Shown: positions 31,536-42,206 of the stretch, in pieces
Numbering within the stretch: position 1 is the first letter of the stretch
How the letters are laid out: every line of letters starts with the position of its first letter
Source of the DNA: Asterella californica
Taxonomy: Eukaryota > Streptophyta > Marchantiopsida > Marchantiales > Aytoniaceae
Assembly: GCA_036924285.1 (NCBI GenBank)
Contig: JAYKYS010000014.1
Coordinates: forward strand, 3,658,001-3,722,000
Direction of reading: 5' to 3'
DNA: 64,000 bases
The notes under the pieces: generated by a model
Told to the model about the DNA's origin: nothing
Database searches by the model: none
The model's input: only the letters and a program-made list of their open reading frames with translations
Made by a program: the position numbers and the translations under genes

Positions 31536-32560
31536 ACGTTTCAAGCTCCTGGTGCGTCGAGGAAGGTTGATGAGTTTTAGAAACGATGTGCTCACTCGCT
31601 GAATTCGAAAGATTTATCGGTAATGTGGTTTCTTAGTGGGTTTCAGCTTCCATTCAACGCATAAAAAGAACAAGCTGTCGAATTCTGTCTCTTATGTTGC
31701 ATGTAACTTCCTAGGGTGTTATAAGCGTGTAAGCGAATCAAACACGAATGCGAGTTCTGCTAGGAAGGTGTTGTATTTCAGTCATTCATAGTTCGGTCGA
31801 AAGATCTGACACTCATGTGATCAAAGGGAAGCATGAAACAATATCCATTTCACCTAGGACTGATTTTTGTGTGATCGATCGTGCAGAAATTGCATTACCG
31901 ATAGTAATTGTGTGGACTGTTGACGAGAAGCTTTTGAGAATGACAGCTGAGGAGTTCGAGAGACTAAGCGCAGAAAAGCAAGATGGTATACTAAACACTG
32001 TTTGCTCGACGACGTGGCGTTTTAAAATTGATTTGAATGCACAACAAAATCGCTTCACAGTGTTTGATGTGCAGCTTGAGATGGAGCACCCGGATGAATT
32101 TCAAGACGCTTTGTAAGATCTTATCACTGCAATGGTTAGTTGTAGATTTTATCCATCTATAGAAGATTCAAAGTCCACATTGGAGAGTAATGTGGAGCTT
32201 ATAGAGATTGAACGGCTACATGACATGACCCTCTCATTGATGAAAAGAGCAGATGAGATAGATGTAGTTGCAAAATGATATTGTTCGAAAAATAAACAGT
32301 GTAATAGAACCCCAGAGATAGCAAAAAGAGGACCTTTCGTAATTTACAGAAACACTACGTAGACTTAGAGAGTTGTAACCAACAGTAGAGCAATAGGCTG
32401 TATAGCAAAGGAGTCTGCTCATGAAAATTTGTATTTTGATATGGTAGAGAAAAGTTTTCATCTCTTAGATCTTCATTTCCATGTGTGTATTTGACAGAAA
32501 TATGAATACTCAACTTTGTTTGGTTAACATTGTTGTACATTGTTGTTGGTTTCGCTCGTT
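31536..32560 (+). repeat. Forward arm, distal part beyond element A
   Basis: The arm resumes after element A with ACGTTTCAAGCTCCTGGTGC, matching the reverse complement of 45000-45707. About 32290-32540 has no counterpart in the inverted arm. It contains the broken frame listed next. Confidence 0.75.
31748..32276 (+). pseudogene. Broken unidentified gene fragment, copy 1
   Basis: A frame of 122 codons ends at a TAA at 32114-32116 (FQDAL*), and the same frame then continues (ITAMVSC... to MKRADEIDVVAK) up to a stop near 32276. The composition is normal for a soluble helical protein: segments MTAEEFERLSAEKQDGI, FDVQLEMEHPDEFQDAL and IEIERLHDMTLSLMKRAD. The other copy on the minus strand at 45010-45490 keeps the same reading frame across the stop position but carries a different stop. 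Two copies with different stops suggest a real ancestral protein-coding segment. I recognise no family. Confidence 0.5.
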
Positions 32561-32789
32561 TTGTCCCCTATATGTGTGTCGTGCCGTGTGCACCGCGGGA
32601 CGAAATAATCTATTTCGCCTCGTGATGTAGCGAAACAGGACTTGTTCCACCTCTTACATATGTGCACCGCGAGACGAAATAGTCTGTTTCGTCTTTTACG
32701 TATGTGTATGCAGTGCCGTGTGTACCGCAGGATGAAACAGGATCTGTTTCACTCGTAAGAGGCGAAACAACCTGTTTTGTCTCTTACGT
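32560..32789. repeat. GAAACAGG/CCTGTTTC array, forward arm copy
   Basis: Repeated blocks of the form GTGCACCGCGAGACGAAA, CTGTTTCGTCTCTTACGTATGTG and GCCGTGTGCACCGCGGGA occur with 40-80 bp spacing. The inverted counterpart is at 44690-45010. It forms the end of the arm, where spacer Y begins. Confidence 0.65.
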
Positions 32790-34498
32790 TATCGTAGCGA
32801 GAGCCTTTCTTTTGAGCAAGGGCGTACCTTCTGGCTGTGGCTAGCGATCGATGCACAGTAGAGCGACTAGTAGTTTCTCTCTGACTTCTTCTACATCTAA
32901 GCACTTCCTTTCTCTCAGTAAAGAGTCAAGATAACCACACGAAAACGTTGGATGATCATAGGTACAAGAACAGGATATGTGATGACATGATCTCACGGTA
33001 GTATTCCTCTCCAAAGTTTTTCACTACTAGGGCTTCGTACATGACTTTGGGTCGACAGATGTATTTTATCTCGCAATCAGTGTTAAAGTTTACAGGTGGG
33101 AGCTGATTTAGATCCATCCTTCGTTAGATGAGGATAAAGATGATAAGGTCCCACTCTTGGCCGTAAGTGACAAAAGATAAGATCACAAGAACAAGCGAGA
33201 GCATGACTTGCACGGTGAAGTTATGTCCGAAAGATCCTATCAAAAATTGTTGGAAATGGACTCGTTCCATGTACATCAGTTTAATCTGGAAGGGGTTTCG
33301 AAAAGAGAATCTGGGCAGTAAGTAGAGCCCTTCATCCATCTCTCACAATATTCGCACTCCAACTACGAGGGTATATGGATCCATAGAACGTCGATGTAGC
33401 TCATAAGATCACTACGATCTCTCTATGAGCAATCACTTGAACTTTCTTAAGGTCGAATGCCCCCACATAGGTCACTCCCTTTTGCTTTAAAGATACGAAC
33501 ACAAAACAAGAATAGGCGCAAGTTCACTAACCGATCAACCCAAGTCACACAGATCGATGAGGTGGCACACATGCACATCGTATGTTTGGTGCCATCATAC
33601 TCATCCTCGTGTAGGTCGTCTAGGTGGACGGTTCTAATGCATGCACCGTAACATATCTTAACACTAGTGACTAGGCTACACAAGTAGCCGACTTTACAAG
33701 TCAAGGATCGCACTTTGTCACATTGAGTGCGAAACAGACAACCACATGACACGGTCACAACGTAGGTCTCTATAGTCCTATCTATGCCTAGTATACCCTC
33801 CAAAGCAAACAGACGTCACACTGGATGCTTTTCTGCAAGTTGTCGCTAACAAACCTCGGGACCTAGCCTAGATACCGTTGCCGTTACAACTCGATAGAAA
33901 AGACAACAAAGTTTCACACATGATAAGTACAGATCTACAGTTCAGACTCCTCTCAAACTTGCTACGTAGGTAGGGTACTCTCCTCTCTACTTACAGGTCA
34001 AATTTCAGGAAAATCTGACGGCTAGATCTCCTCCCACAATTAACACAAATTATCAGAAATTGACACGCACTTCCAATCTCAGATTCAAGACAGAAGCTTC
34101 CTCTCCTAAATGAACCGTCTATTTCAACTCAAACTTCCTGTGTTAGCAATTCAGAAGGTAAACTCTCTACTCAGGAAATTTCAGCCGATTTGATTGTTCG
34201 GATCATTCTTCATAAATCTGTGAACTTGCAGCTCTAGATTGAAAGCTTTCTACACCTCACCGTCTTCAAATCGTCATTGCATCCAATCCGTAGAACATCC
34301 GGTGATGAAATTTGGGGTCAGAGCTTCAGCAATTGACAGGCTACAAGCTCATGAAATCTGATTCAATCTGACGGCGCAATCACTGAAACTCCTCAATCTT
34401 TCACTCGGAAGAGAAAGCTATGTACTTCCATCACTCTAAGAACTTCAAAATGTCATCACGTGTGCCTTGGACCTCCAAATCGAGTGAAATTTGGGCTC
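32790..34498 (-). mobile_element. Antisense LTR of the element A family, left piece
   Basis: Reading in reverse, this is a diverged copy of the element A LTR. It begins with ATCGTAGCGAGAGCCTTTC (the LTR 3' end) at about 32791 and includes the frame resembling the one at 22900-23115. It is interrupted at GCTC (34495-34498) by element B and resumes at 42207. Its divergence from the LTRs of element A is far greater than that between the two LTRs, so it is an older insertion. Confidence 0.8.
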
Positions 34499-35281
34499 TG
34501 TAACACCAGGGGTTGCATAGTAGTGAATATGTGATAAGTTATAACTATGTGTGGTGAGTCTTCTAAATAAGTCCCAAGGCTAGACCATACTCTAAGTTAG
34601 TGACAGATAACTAAGAGTAGTCACAGTTAGAGTTGGAGGTATGTGAGGGCAGAATATTAGAATATTCTAAAGTGTGAGAACTACTATTTTGTTTGGTTGT
34701 GCATAAAATGACAAAGATGTGAATAATACACTCTTGTCTTATGCGTGACCGATTTTTATTGGTTGTAGAGACTTAAGGGTCAAACAATCAAGAGGGTTGT
34801 TGACCTTTTTGGCTCAATTATGTGTTAGTATTTTGTCTTATAAGGAGCAATCCGAGATTCCTTTCAAAGATTCCTTTATACTTCTAAAAGGATCCTAATT
34901 ATTAGAGTAGAGTCAAAGGAGGAGAAATCTACTCTTGACTTAGGACTTTTACCTTTGACTTGGTCTCGGTAAATTGCAGTAAATCAGATTTACAAGTAGT
35001 TACCATGGTAAATCTGCAGTAGTATAAATAGAGGGGTTGTGGAGTGACCTCTCATCCTCCCTTTGCTTTGTATTTGGAAGCCGTTAGGCCATATCTATAA
35101 AGGGTGTGTTTTTCATCTCTGCGTCTTCATGAGAGTTCTCGTTCCCAGTGAGAAAGAGATATGAGAATGTCGAGAGTTGGATTTAGCAGAGGCCTCCTAG
35201 TTCTATGATGCGCCTCACCAAAAGCCATCAGAGGTTTACCCTGGGTGAGAGACAGGACCGGTAGCACGCTTGAGGGTCACA
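34499..35281 (+). repeat. 5' LTR of element B
   Basis: Runs from TGTAACACCAGG to GAGGGTCACA. It contains a TATA box (TATAAATAG, 35023-35031), which should drive transcription of the element, with the start expected about 30 bp downstream. Confidence 0.95.
35023..35031 (+). promoter_or_regulatory. TATA box in the element B 5' LTR
   Basis: TATAAATAG is well placed within the LTR and is repeated at 41948-41956 in the 3' LTR. Confidence 0.6.
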
Positions 35282-35285
35282 TTTT

Positions 35286-35302
35286 TGGTTCCGTTGCCGG
35301 GA
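35286..35302 (+). promoter_or_regulatory. Primer-binding site of element B
   Basis: TGGTTCCGTTGCCGGGA starts four bases after the 5' LTR. It closely resembles the TGGCGCCGTTGCCGGGGA site (tRNA-Asp primer) of plant Tat/Athila-type gypsy elements, with three base differences. Confidence 0.7.
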
Positions 35303-35902
35303 CCTCACTAGGAGGCTTGAGGGATATGTTTCGCGTGCAGTTTTACATCAGACAGAAGGACGTTATGAGAGAGCATATCGAGAGAACTCTTGGAGAGGTT
35401 AGAGCTACTGCCATGCTAGAGACCTTAGAGCCATTCGTGTATCCGGTTGTCATCTACGATGCATTTGAGGTCATCTTGTACATTCTGTACACATAGGATG
35501 TTAGAATCAGCTGAAGAGAACGTGTCAAGTGTTAGAGTTTAAATCTGAGAGTAGAGTGGTTCATATAATCCTATATGTTCATGAGGGTAGAGGATCAGAT
35601 CACTCTTATCACTCCTAGGTTCTTTGAGTGATAGTCCTTATCGTTGAGACTAAAAGGAGGAGAGACTAAGAGTCCGAAGGTGTAGACGATTCGCTTCTGA
35701 TCAAGTTTACAGTCACCGTCATTTTCTCTGTATTTCTCGGACGTCCTTGAAACTTCACGACAGACTGGAGAAGCTCCTGATCTATCTATTGATCCAAAGA
35801 TCACTAGTTTTGGAGCTACAGAGCTCAAGATATCGCTGTCAGAAGTTCAGCTGGTAGTCCACTCGATCAAAATCTGCATGGGGTCGAATTTAAGTCAAGA
35901 TC
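35303..35902 (+). other. Leader of element B upstream of the first zinc-knuckle frame
   Basis: No gene supported. An 83-codon frame (35245-35496) starts inside the LTR, crosses the primer-binding site and has no recognisable domain, so I leave it as leader sequence. It may contain remains of a longer gag. Confidence 0.4.
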
Positions 35903-36373
35903 ATGGAGGGTCAGAAAGAGTGGGTAGTGAGGCTTAAGAACCTTCCTCAAAATCTTGATGTCATAGTGGGTGTGGACGAACGTTCTAGAGAGTTAAAGGT
36001 CGAATTTGAAGAAAGAACGGAGAGAAACAAGCAAGACTCTTCCAAGAAGAAGTTGAGGACAGAACCGTGGTGCTACTTTTGTAGAGGGTTGGGTCACTAT
36101 GCAGCAAGTTGTCCCGTGAGATTCAAGAGAGAAAACCCTCGTGAAGGAAGGAGTTCTATCGATCTAGGTCTCCGAGTTGGTCCATCGTCTCCTTCCCGTG
36201 TTTTTAAAGACGAAAACATCTGCTCAAACTGTGGAATTGAAGGATTGCCAAAGGAGCACGAGTGTGGAGACGTGATTGCCCTGTTGGCATCTACGTCTAG
36301 AAGACTGAGAGAGGAGCAAGGAGTTGAAACGGAGAAGCTGCCATCTTCAGACGAAAATTCATCTAACGCATGA
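35903..36373 (+). CDS. Element B upstream frame with CCHC zinc knuckle
   Basis: A 156-codon frame lies before gag-pol. It has a basic segment and then a classical CCHC knuckle, CYFCRGLGHYAASC (C-x2-C-x4-H-x4-C). A second Cys pair follows in CSNCGIEGLPKEHEC, which could form another metal site. The frame differs from gag-pol, and about 215 bases with stops separate them. It could be a separate nucleic-acid-binding protein of the element, or the remains of an N-terminal gag part that has lost its connection. Gag-pol has its own, differently spaced knuckle, so this is an additional one. Confidence 0.55.
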   Translation: MEGQKEWVVRLKNLPQNLDVIVGVDERSRELKVEFEERTERNKQDSSKKKLRTEPWCYFCRGLGHYAASCPVRFKRENPREGRSSIDLGLRVGPSSPSRVFKDENICSNCGIEGLPKEHECGDVIALLASTSRRLREEQGVETEKLPSSDENSSNA

Positions 36374-36590
36374 TGGAGATGGTAATCCAGATGGTGGAGA
36401 AGGTAACAATGAGGATGCGACTCATGCATACGTTCGGTGAGGAGATAGCGCAAGCGATTATGGTGGAACCCTTTCCTTTCTTGCTACCGATGGTTGATTA
36501 TGCTCGCATGGAGTTAGTAATGTTCATCCTATATTAGAAAACGAAGAAAGGTATCGTGTTGAGGAGAGGAGAAGACATCAAGAATTTAAG

Positions 36591-39500
36591 ATGGGGAAGC
36601 TTCCAGTTTTCTATGGAAAGGATGGTGAGGATGTAGAAACCTTTGTGCGAGATTTCAAGCGAGCATGCATAGGAAACCATGAGAGGAAGAAGGAAGAGTG
36701 GGCATCGCTATTGCCTGATTTCCTAGAGGATACCGCATTGACTTGGTATGAGGAATACAGAAGGAACAAGACTGAGATGGATACATGGGAAAGCTTGACA
36801 GAGGCTCTAATTGAGAACTTTCTGCCGGATGAGAGCTATGAGAAGCTCATGACCGAGGTGACCTTCTTGAAGCAAGGAGATGCTGAGAAGGTGAGGGTTT
36901 ACGCAGAAAGGACCGAGAAGTTGGAGGCTCGTTTCAAGACTATATTGAAGAAGAGCGGTGATAATGTGGAGGCTACAATGGTGGGAATTGTGGCCATGCT
37001 TACCAAGAACTTTGTGGCAGGTCTGAAGCCTCAAATCAGAACTCAGGTGAAGTACGAGAAGCCCACCACTAAGGCGAAGGCGATTGAAATTGCGGTTCGA
37101 ATGGAAGAGAGTTTAGAAGATGATGACGTTCTTCTAGGAGAAGCAAAGGCGGCAAGTGTTGCAGGGATTACACTCGGTGGTAGAGCTGCTCAAAGAATCC
37201 CGACGCCTACTGTGGTTAACACACCCGCTGTGGTTGCTGTCAACCCTCCGACGCCTAATCTTCAAGATGAACTAAGACAAATAACAGAAACGTTGGCGGA
37301 TCTGAAGATCAATGTAGTGCAGTTGAAAGAGCGGAGGAACCAAGGAGGAGGAGGCCAACGAGGTTATGGAGGAAATTTCAATCGAGGGCCTCAAAATGAT
37401 TTTGGTGGTATCTCGTGCTACGGATGTGGTGGTCCTCATTTTCAAAGGAATTGTCCACACTCCATCCAAAATGGAGGACGGAACAATGAAGGTGCAAGAG
37501 GAAATCTGGGAGGAGGAGTTCCGCCACAAAACAAAGACAAAGGCGTTGCCACAATTGATGCGGTGAAGGTACCAAATGTCTACGAGAGAGGAGAATGTTC
37601 TTACTCTCAAGTGGAACTCTTAGCTCACGAGAGGAAGAGGACGAGGTTTTCAGAGGAACCTATGATCATTGGGGATTCTCAAAGTAGGAGCACTCGTTCC
37701 AGCACTATGTCTTCTTCTCAGAAGGAGCCTAGGAAGAAGTTGGGAATGGAGGATTTCACCATTTCAGCTGCTCAATCTAGATATGACGTAGTGGAGGATG
37801 TTGGCACGCAAAAAGCCAACATAACAGTCGGTCAATTGATCGCACTCAATCCAAGCTTGAGGAGAGAGCTTCGAGGCGGATTGAGCTCGAGAAGGACCAA
37901 GAAGAAGAAATCTAAGGGCAAGATCAACGTCTCAAGTGTGGGAGTTGGTGTAGTGGATGCTCAGGCCTCTGAGGTATGCACTAAAGCATCCAAGATCGAG
38001 GTTCGTTTGAATGGACACTTTGTACCTGATGTGTTGGTGGACGGAGGTTCTGCTGTGAATGCGATATCTGAACGTTTGATGAAGCGGTTGGGGATGAAAC
38101 CCACGAGACCGGCGAGCATCATTGTTGGTATGGCAAACAAGCAAAGGGTGAGACCTCTCGGAGTCCTAGAGAAAGTAGTGGTGTCGGTTATGGGGGTACA
38201 AACCTTGATGTCTTTTCAAATTCTGAAAGATTCCAGCTATGACTTGCTCCTTGGAAGACCTTGGTTGAGAGCCGTTCGTACAACTGATAGATGGCACAAA
38301 GGTTACTTGAGGATAGGACCTAGCGACCATCGAGTGAAGGTGCCTCTCTCAAGTGGTGGCTGTGTAACTTCTGATTCTGATAGACCAACCAGCGACTATT
38401 GGGAATCAGAAACTGAAGACCGTGGAAGTGTCTCCGGAGTAGATACGGGTGGTTCTTCTGACGAGGAGACGTCAGAAGGTGAGGAGTTTGATATGGATTG
38501 CATCATACCTCATATTGGAGCAATTGATTTGCTCCCTCGTCCATCTGTTGAGAAGGACCCGGACAAAACAAAATTAAGTGGAGAGGAGCTAGAGCGAAGA
38601 CTAGCAACCATCAAGTTTGGTCCCAAGGTGACTTCGGAAGAGAAGAAAAGATTCTTGGAGATATTCAGGAAGTACATCCACGTGTTTGCTTTCAGCTATA
38701 AAGATCTGAAGGAGGTGACATTGGAGACGCACCGGATCGACGTGGAGGAGGACGCGAGACCTGTTCGACAAAAGCAACGGAGGATCAGCCCGCCAACAGC
38801 AGTGATCGTCAAAGAAGAGATTGATAAACTGAAGGAAGCTGGGTTCATTTACGAAGTGGAGAATTCAGAATGGGTATCGCCCATCGTGATCGTGAAGAAG
38901 AAGAACGGTAAGCTTCGCGTATGTGTGGATTACAAGAAGTTGAATGCGGTCACGAAGAAGGATTACTACCCGTTGCCATTCATCGATGAGATCTTGGAAG
39001 AAGTCGCAGGTCACGAATGGTATAGTTTTGGAGACGGTTATAGTGGATATAACCAGATCCATATAGTCCCTGAGCATCAACACTTAACGACCTTCACTAC
39101 TCCATGGGGTACATTTGCGTTTCGCGTGATGCCGTTCGGATTATGTAATGCTCCAGCTACTTTTCAACGGTTCATGAACAAAGTGTTCGAACCGTTTCTT
39201 GGGAAGTTTGTTAGAGACTTCATTGATGACTTTTGTGTGTATGGGCGGAAGGAGGATCACTTTGATCATCTGATCAAAGTATTAGAGCGATTGGAGCAAA
39301 CTAATGCATCTCTGAATCCAGAAAAGTGCATTTTTGGATGCGAGGAGGGTTTGCTGTTGGGACACATCGTCTCCAAAAATGGAATAGGAGTGGATCCAGA
39401 CAAGGTGAAGAAGATAGTCGAACTACCATTCCCTACTAGCTTGACCAAGTTGAGACAATTTCTTGGGATGGTGGGATATTATCGTAGATTCATTTCATCC

Positions 39501-41411
39501 TTTTCCAATAAAGCTCAATCGTTGACCAACTACATGAAGAAGGGTGTAGTCTTCGAGCTGATACTTCAGGATCAGAAGGCTAAGGAGGCGTTTGAAGAGT
39601 TGAAGAAGGCATTGGTGATAGCCCCAATCCTCGCCAAACCTGACTGGAGTAAGTCATTCATCGTTTATACTGATGCATCCAATGTTGCGATTGGATGTAC
39701 CTTGAGTCAGTTAGATGAGAATGGACACGACCATCCAATAGCTTATGCTAGTAGACAGATGGTGCAGGCTGAGAAGAACTATTCTGTGACAGAGAGAGAA
39801 GGGTTGGCCGTAATCTTTGCTTTGAAGAAGTTTCGGCACTATTTGTTAGGAGGAAAATTTTCTATAGTGACTGATCACAAAGCTTTGAAGTACATCTTCA
39901 ATAAGCCCAACGCGGAGGGAAGGATAGCTCGATGGAAGATCCTCATGGCAGAATATGATTACGTCATTGAGGATAGACCGGGGAGGAAGCATGCCAACGC
40001 AGATTTGTTGTCTAGAGCTTACGATGAATTGGGGGAAGAACCATTAGATGATACTTTTCCGGATGAAGACTTGATGACCATCACGTTGAGCAACGAGGTG
40101 CCGGAAGAGTACAAGGAGGTGTGGAATTTCCTTTCTGATGGATCATTTCCTGAAGGTATGCGAGCGAGAGAGAAGAATGCTCTAATGAGAAGGTGTAAGC
40201 CATACACCATTGTTGAAGGAGTTCTTTTTCATCAAGGTGCTGATGGACTGCTACGACGAGCTGTGGGCAAGGAGGAAGCTGCAAGGTTGATGCTGGAGTT
40301 CCACGATGGACCTGTATGTGGTGGTCACTTTGCTGGTAAGGTGACGGCTTTCAAAATCTTAGACGCTGGATATCATTGGAAGGGTATTTTCAAGGACTGT
40401 CTGGAGTATTGCAGAACTTGCGATGTGTGCCAAGCCTTTGCCAAGAAGTCTACTAGCACTCCTCCCTTGAGATCAGTTCCTGTGTTAGGTCCGTTTGAGA
40501 AGTGGGGAATTGATCATGTCGGCCCTTTAAACAAAACCCCTCGTGGCAACAGATACATCGTGATTGCAACCGACTATCTGACCAAGTGGGTGGAAGCCAG
40601 ACCCCTTAAAGCCACAAGTGAGGAAGATGTTGGTCGTTTCTTATGGGAACGGATCATTACTAGGTTTGGATGCCCTCTTGAGTTGATTTCTGATAGGGGT
40701 GGTGAATTTGTGGGAAGCATCACAACCGCTATGTTGGAACATTTCTCCATCAAGCCGCGAGTGACGACTTCTTACAAACCGAACGCTAACGGGTTAGCTG
40801 AGAAGACCAATCATACCTTGTGTGCGATGCTGGCCAAGGATGCTGATATGGAGGACGCGAAGCACAACTGGGATAAGAGGTTACATGCAATCTTGTGGGA
40901 GTATAGGACTACTACGAAGACTTCGACGGGGTACACTCCTTTTCATCTTGTTTACGGTGTGGAATCGAAGTTGCCCATACAGTTTGATTTACCTACCTTT
41001 CAAACTGTCCACAAGAGGTTAAAGAGGTCGATTGGAGCAGCAGCTGAGAAGTCTAGAAGGGAGCAACTATTGGAGTTGGAGGAAGCACGAGTGGTGGCAA
41101 TGATTCAGATGGAGAAGGCGCAAGAACGTCAGAAGAAATATTACGACAAGCGTCTCGGTAAGAGAAAAGTGAAGCCGTTCAAGGAAGGAGATATGGTAAT
41201 GCTTTTTGATGCCATTAGGTATAAGAGAGCTAGGAAGAAGTTCCTTCCACGTTACTTTGGTCCTTTCATTGTCGAGAAGGTATGGAGTAATTTCACATAC
41301 GATTTGAAAGAGCTAGGAGGACGGAGGTTTGACCGGGTGAATCACGACAAGCTCAAGCTCTTTCATCAAAGGAAAGTCACCGTTCACTCCGAGGACGGAG
41401 TGAAAACTTAG
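36591..41411 (+). CDS. Element B Gag-Pol polyprotein (1606 aa)
   Basis: One uninterrupted frame. The Gag part (about 1-170) has FVRDFKRACIGNH and ALTWYEEYRR segments of retrotransposon Gag. The zinc knuckle CYGCGGPHFQRNC begins at C276, with x3 rather than x4 before His. The protease has LVDGGSAVNAI with D484. The RT (about 715-950) carries YPLPFIDEI, GYSGYNQI, MPFGLCNAPATFQR and FIDD (877-880). RNase H begins near 1020 (VYTDASNVAIG) and includes VTDHKAL. The integrase zinc finger is HFAGK...CRTCDVC, and the triad is D1308 (GIDHVG), D1368 (ISDRGGEF) and E1404 (GLAEKTNH), giving spacing 59 and 35. The C-terminus has YFGPFIV (GPY/F) and no chromodomain. The true start could be a little upstream: the frame is open after a TGA near 36488, but 36591 is the first good ATG. 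All catalytic motifs look intact. Confidence 0.95.
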   Translation: MGKLPVFYGKDGEDVETFVRDFKRACIGNHERKKEEWASLLPDFLEDTALTWYEEYRRNKTEMDTWESLTEALIENFLPDESYEKLMTEVTFLKQGDAEKVRVYAERTEKLEARFKTILKKSGDNVEATMVGIVAMLTKNFVAGLKPQIRTQVKYEKPTTKAKAIEIAVRMEESLEDDDVLLGEAKAASVAGITLGGRAAQRIPTPTVVNTPAVVAVNPPTPNLQDELRQITETLADLKINVVQLKERRNQGGGGQRGYGGNFNRGPQNDFGGISCYGCGGPHFQRNCPHSIQNGGRNNEGARGNLGGGVPPQNKDKGVATIDAVKVPNVYERGECSYSQVELLAHERKRTRFSEEPMIIGDSQSRSTRSSTMSSSQKEPRKKLGMEDFTISAAQSRYDVVEDVGTQKANITVGQLIALNPSLRRELRGGLSSRRTKKKKSKGKINVSSVGVGVVDAQASEVCTKASKIEVRLNGHFVPDVLVDGGSAVNAISERLMKRLGMKPTRPASIIVGMANKQRVRPLGVLEKVVVSVMGVQTLMSFQILKDSSYDLLLGRPWLRAVRTTDRWHKGYLRIGPSDHRVKVPLSSGGCVTSDSDRPTSDYWESETEDRGSVSGVDTGGSSDEETSEGEEFDMDCIIPHIGAIDLLPRPSVEKDPDKTKLSGEELERRLATIKFGPKVTSEEKKRFLEIFRKYIHVFAFSYKDLKEVTLETHRIDVEEDARPVRQKQRRISPPTAVIVKEEIDKLKEAGFIYEVENSEWVSPIVIVKKKNGKLRVCVDYKKLNAVTKKDYYPLPFIDEILEEVAGHEWYSFGDGYSGYNQIHIVPEHQHLTTFTTPWGTFAFRVMPFGLCNAPATFQRFMNKVFEPFLGKFVRDFIDDFCVYGRKEDHFDHLIKVLERLEQTNASLNPEKCIFGCEEGLLLGHIVSKNGIGVDPDKVKKIVELPFPTSLTKLRQFLGMVGYYRRFISSFSNKAQSLTNYMKKGVVFELILQDQKAKEAFEELKKALVIAPILAKPDWSKSFIVYTDASNVAIGCTLSQLDENGHDHPIAYASRQMVQAEKNYSVTEREGLAVIFALKKFRHYLLGGKFSIVTDHKALKYIFNKPNAEGRIARWKILMAEYDYVIEDRPGRKHANADLLSRAYDELGEEPLDDTFPDEDLMTITLSNEVPEEYKEVWNFLSDGSFPEGMRAREKNALMRRCKPYTIVEGVLFHQGADGLLRRAVGKEEAARLMLEFHDGPVCGGHFAGKVTAFKILDAGYHWKGIFKDCLEYCRTCDVCQAFAKKSTSTPPLRSVPVLGPFEKWGIDHVGPLNKTPRGNRYIVIATDYLTKWVEARPLKATSEEDVGRFLWERIITRFGCPLELISDRGGEFVGSITTAMLEHFSIKPRVTTSYKPNANGLAEKTNHTLCAMLAKDADMEDAKHNWDKRLHAILWEYRTTTKTSTGYTPFHLVYGVESKLPIQFDLPTFQTVHKRLKRSIGAAAEKSRREQLLELEEARVVAMIQMEKAQERQKKYYDKRLGKRKVKPFKEGDMVMLFDAIRYKRARKKFLPRYFGPFIVEKVWSNFTYDLKELGGRRFDRVNHDKLKLFHQRKVTVHSEDGVKT

Positions 41412-41423
41412 TCCGGGGGTAAA
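41412..41423 (+). other. Polypurine tract of element B
   Basis: GTCCGGGGGTAAA ends at 41423, directly before the 3' LTR (TGTAAC), as needed for plus-strand priming. Confidence 0.65.
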
Positions 41424-42206
41424 TGTAACACCAGGGGTTGCATAGTAGTGAATATGTGATAAGTTATAACTATGTGTGGTGAGTCTTCTAAATAAGTCCC
41501 AAGGCTAGACCATACTCTAAGTTAGTGACAGATAACTAAGAGTAGTCACAGTTAGAGTTGGAGGTATGTGAGGGCAGAATATTAGAATATTCTAAAGTGT
41601 GAGAACTACTATTTTGTTTGGTTGTGCATAAAATGACAAAGATGTGAATAATACACTCTTGTCTTATGCGTGACCGATTTTTATTGGTTGTAGAGACTTA
41701 AGGGTCAAACAATCAAGAGGGTTGTTGACCTTTTTGGCTCAATTATGTGTTAGTATTTTGTCTTATAAGGAGCAATCCGAGATTCCTTTCAAAGATTCCT
41801 TTATACTTCTAAAAGGATCCTAATTATTAGAGTAGAGTCAAAGGAGGAGAAATCTACTCTTGACTTAGGACTTTTACCTTTGACTTGGTCTCGGTAAATT
41901 GCAGTAAATCAGATTTACAAGTAGTTACCATGGTAAATCTGCAGTAGTATAAATAGAGGGGTTGTGGAGTGATCTCTCATCCTCCCTTTGCTTTGTATTT
42001 GGAAGCCGTTAGGCCATATCTATAAAGGGTGTGTTTTTCATCTCTGCGTCTTCATGAGAGTTCTCGTTCCCAGTGAGAAAGAGATATGAGAATGTCGAGA
42101 GTTGGATTTAGCAGAGGCCTCCTAGTTCTATGATGCGCCTCACCAAAAGCCATCAGAGGTTTACCCTGGGTGAGAGACAGGACCGGTAGCACGCTTGAGG
42201 GTCACA
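41424..42206 (+). repeat. 3' LTR of element B
   Basis: Same 783-bp sequence as the 5' LTR with about one difference. The flanking GCTC (42207-42210) marks the 4-bp target duplication. Confidence 0.95.

Larger units (their letters stand above)
34499..42206 (+). mobile_element. Element B: 7.7-kb Ty3/gypsy LTR retrotransposon, probably young
   Basis: LTRs at 34499-35281 and 41424-42206 are each 783 bp, offset 6925, bounded by TGTAACACC and GGTCACA. By eye they differ at only about one site (35045 region against 41970 region). A 4-bp duplication GCTC flanks the element (34495-34498, 42207-42210). It is inserted inside an antisense LTR of the element A family. The gag-pol frame is intact, so it could be autonomous. 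The order RT, RNase H, integrase and the PBS TGGTTCCGTTGCCGGGA, similar to the tRNA-Asp type of plant Tat/Athila elements, fit Ty3/gypsy. Confidence 0.95.
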
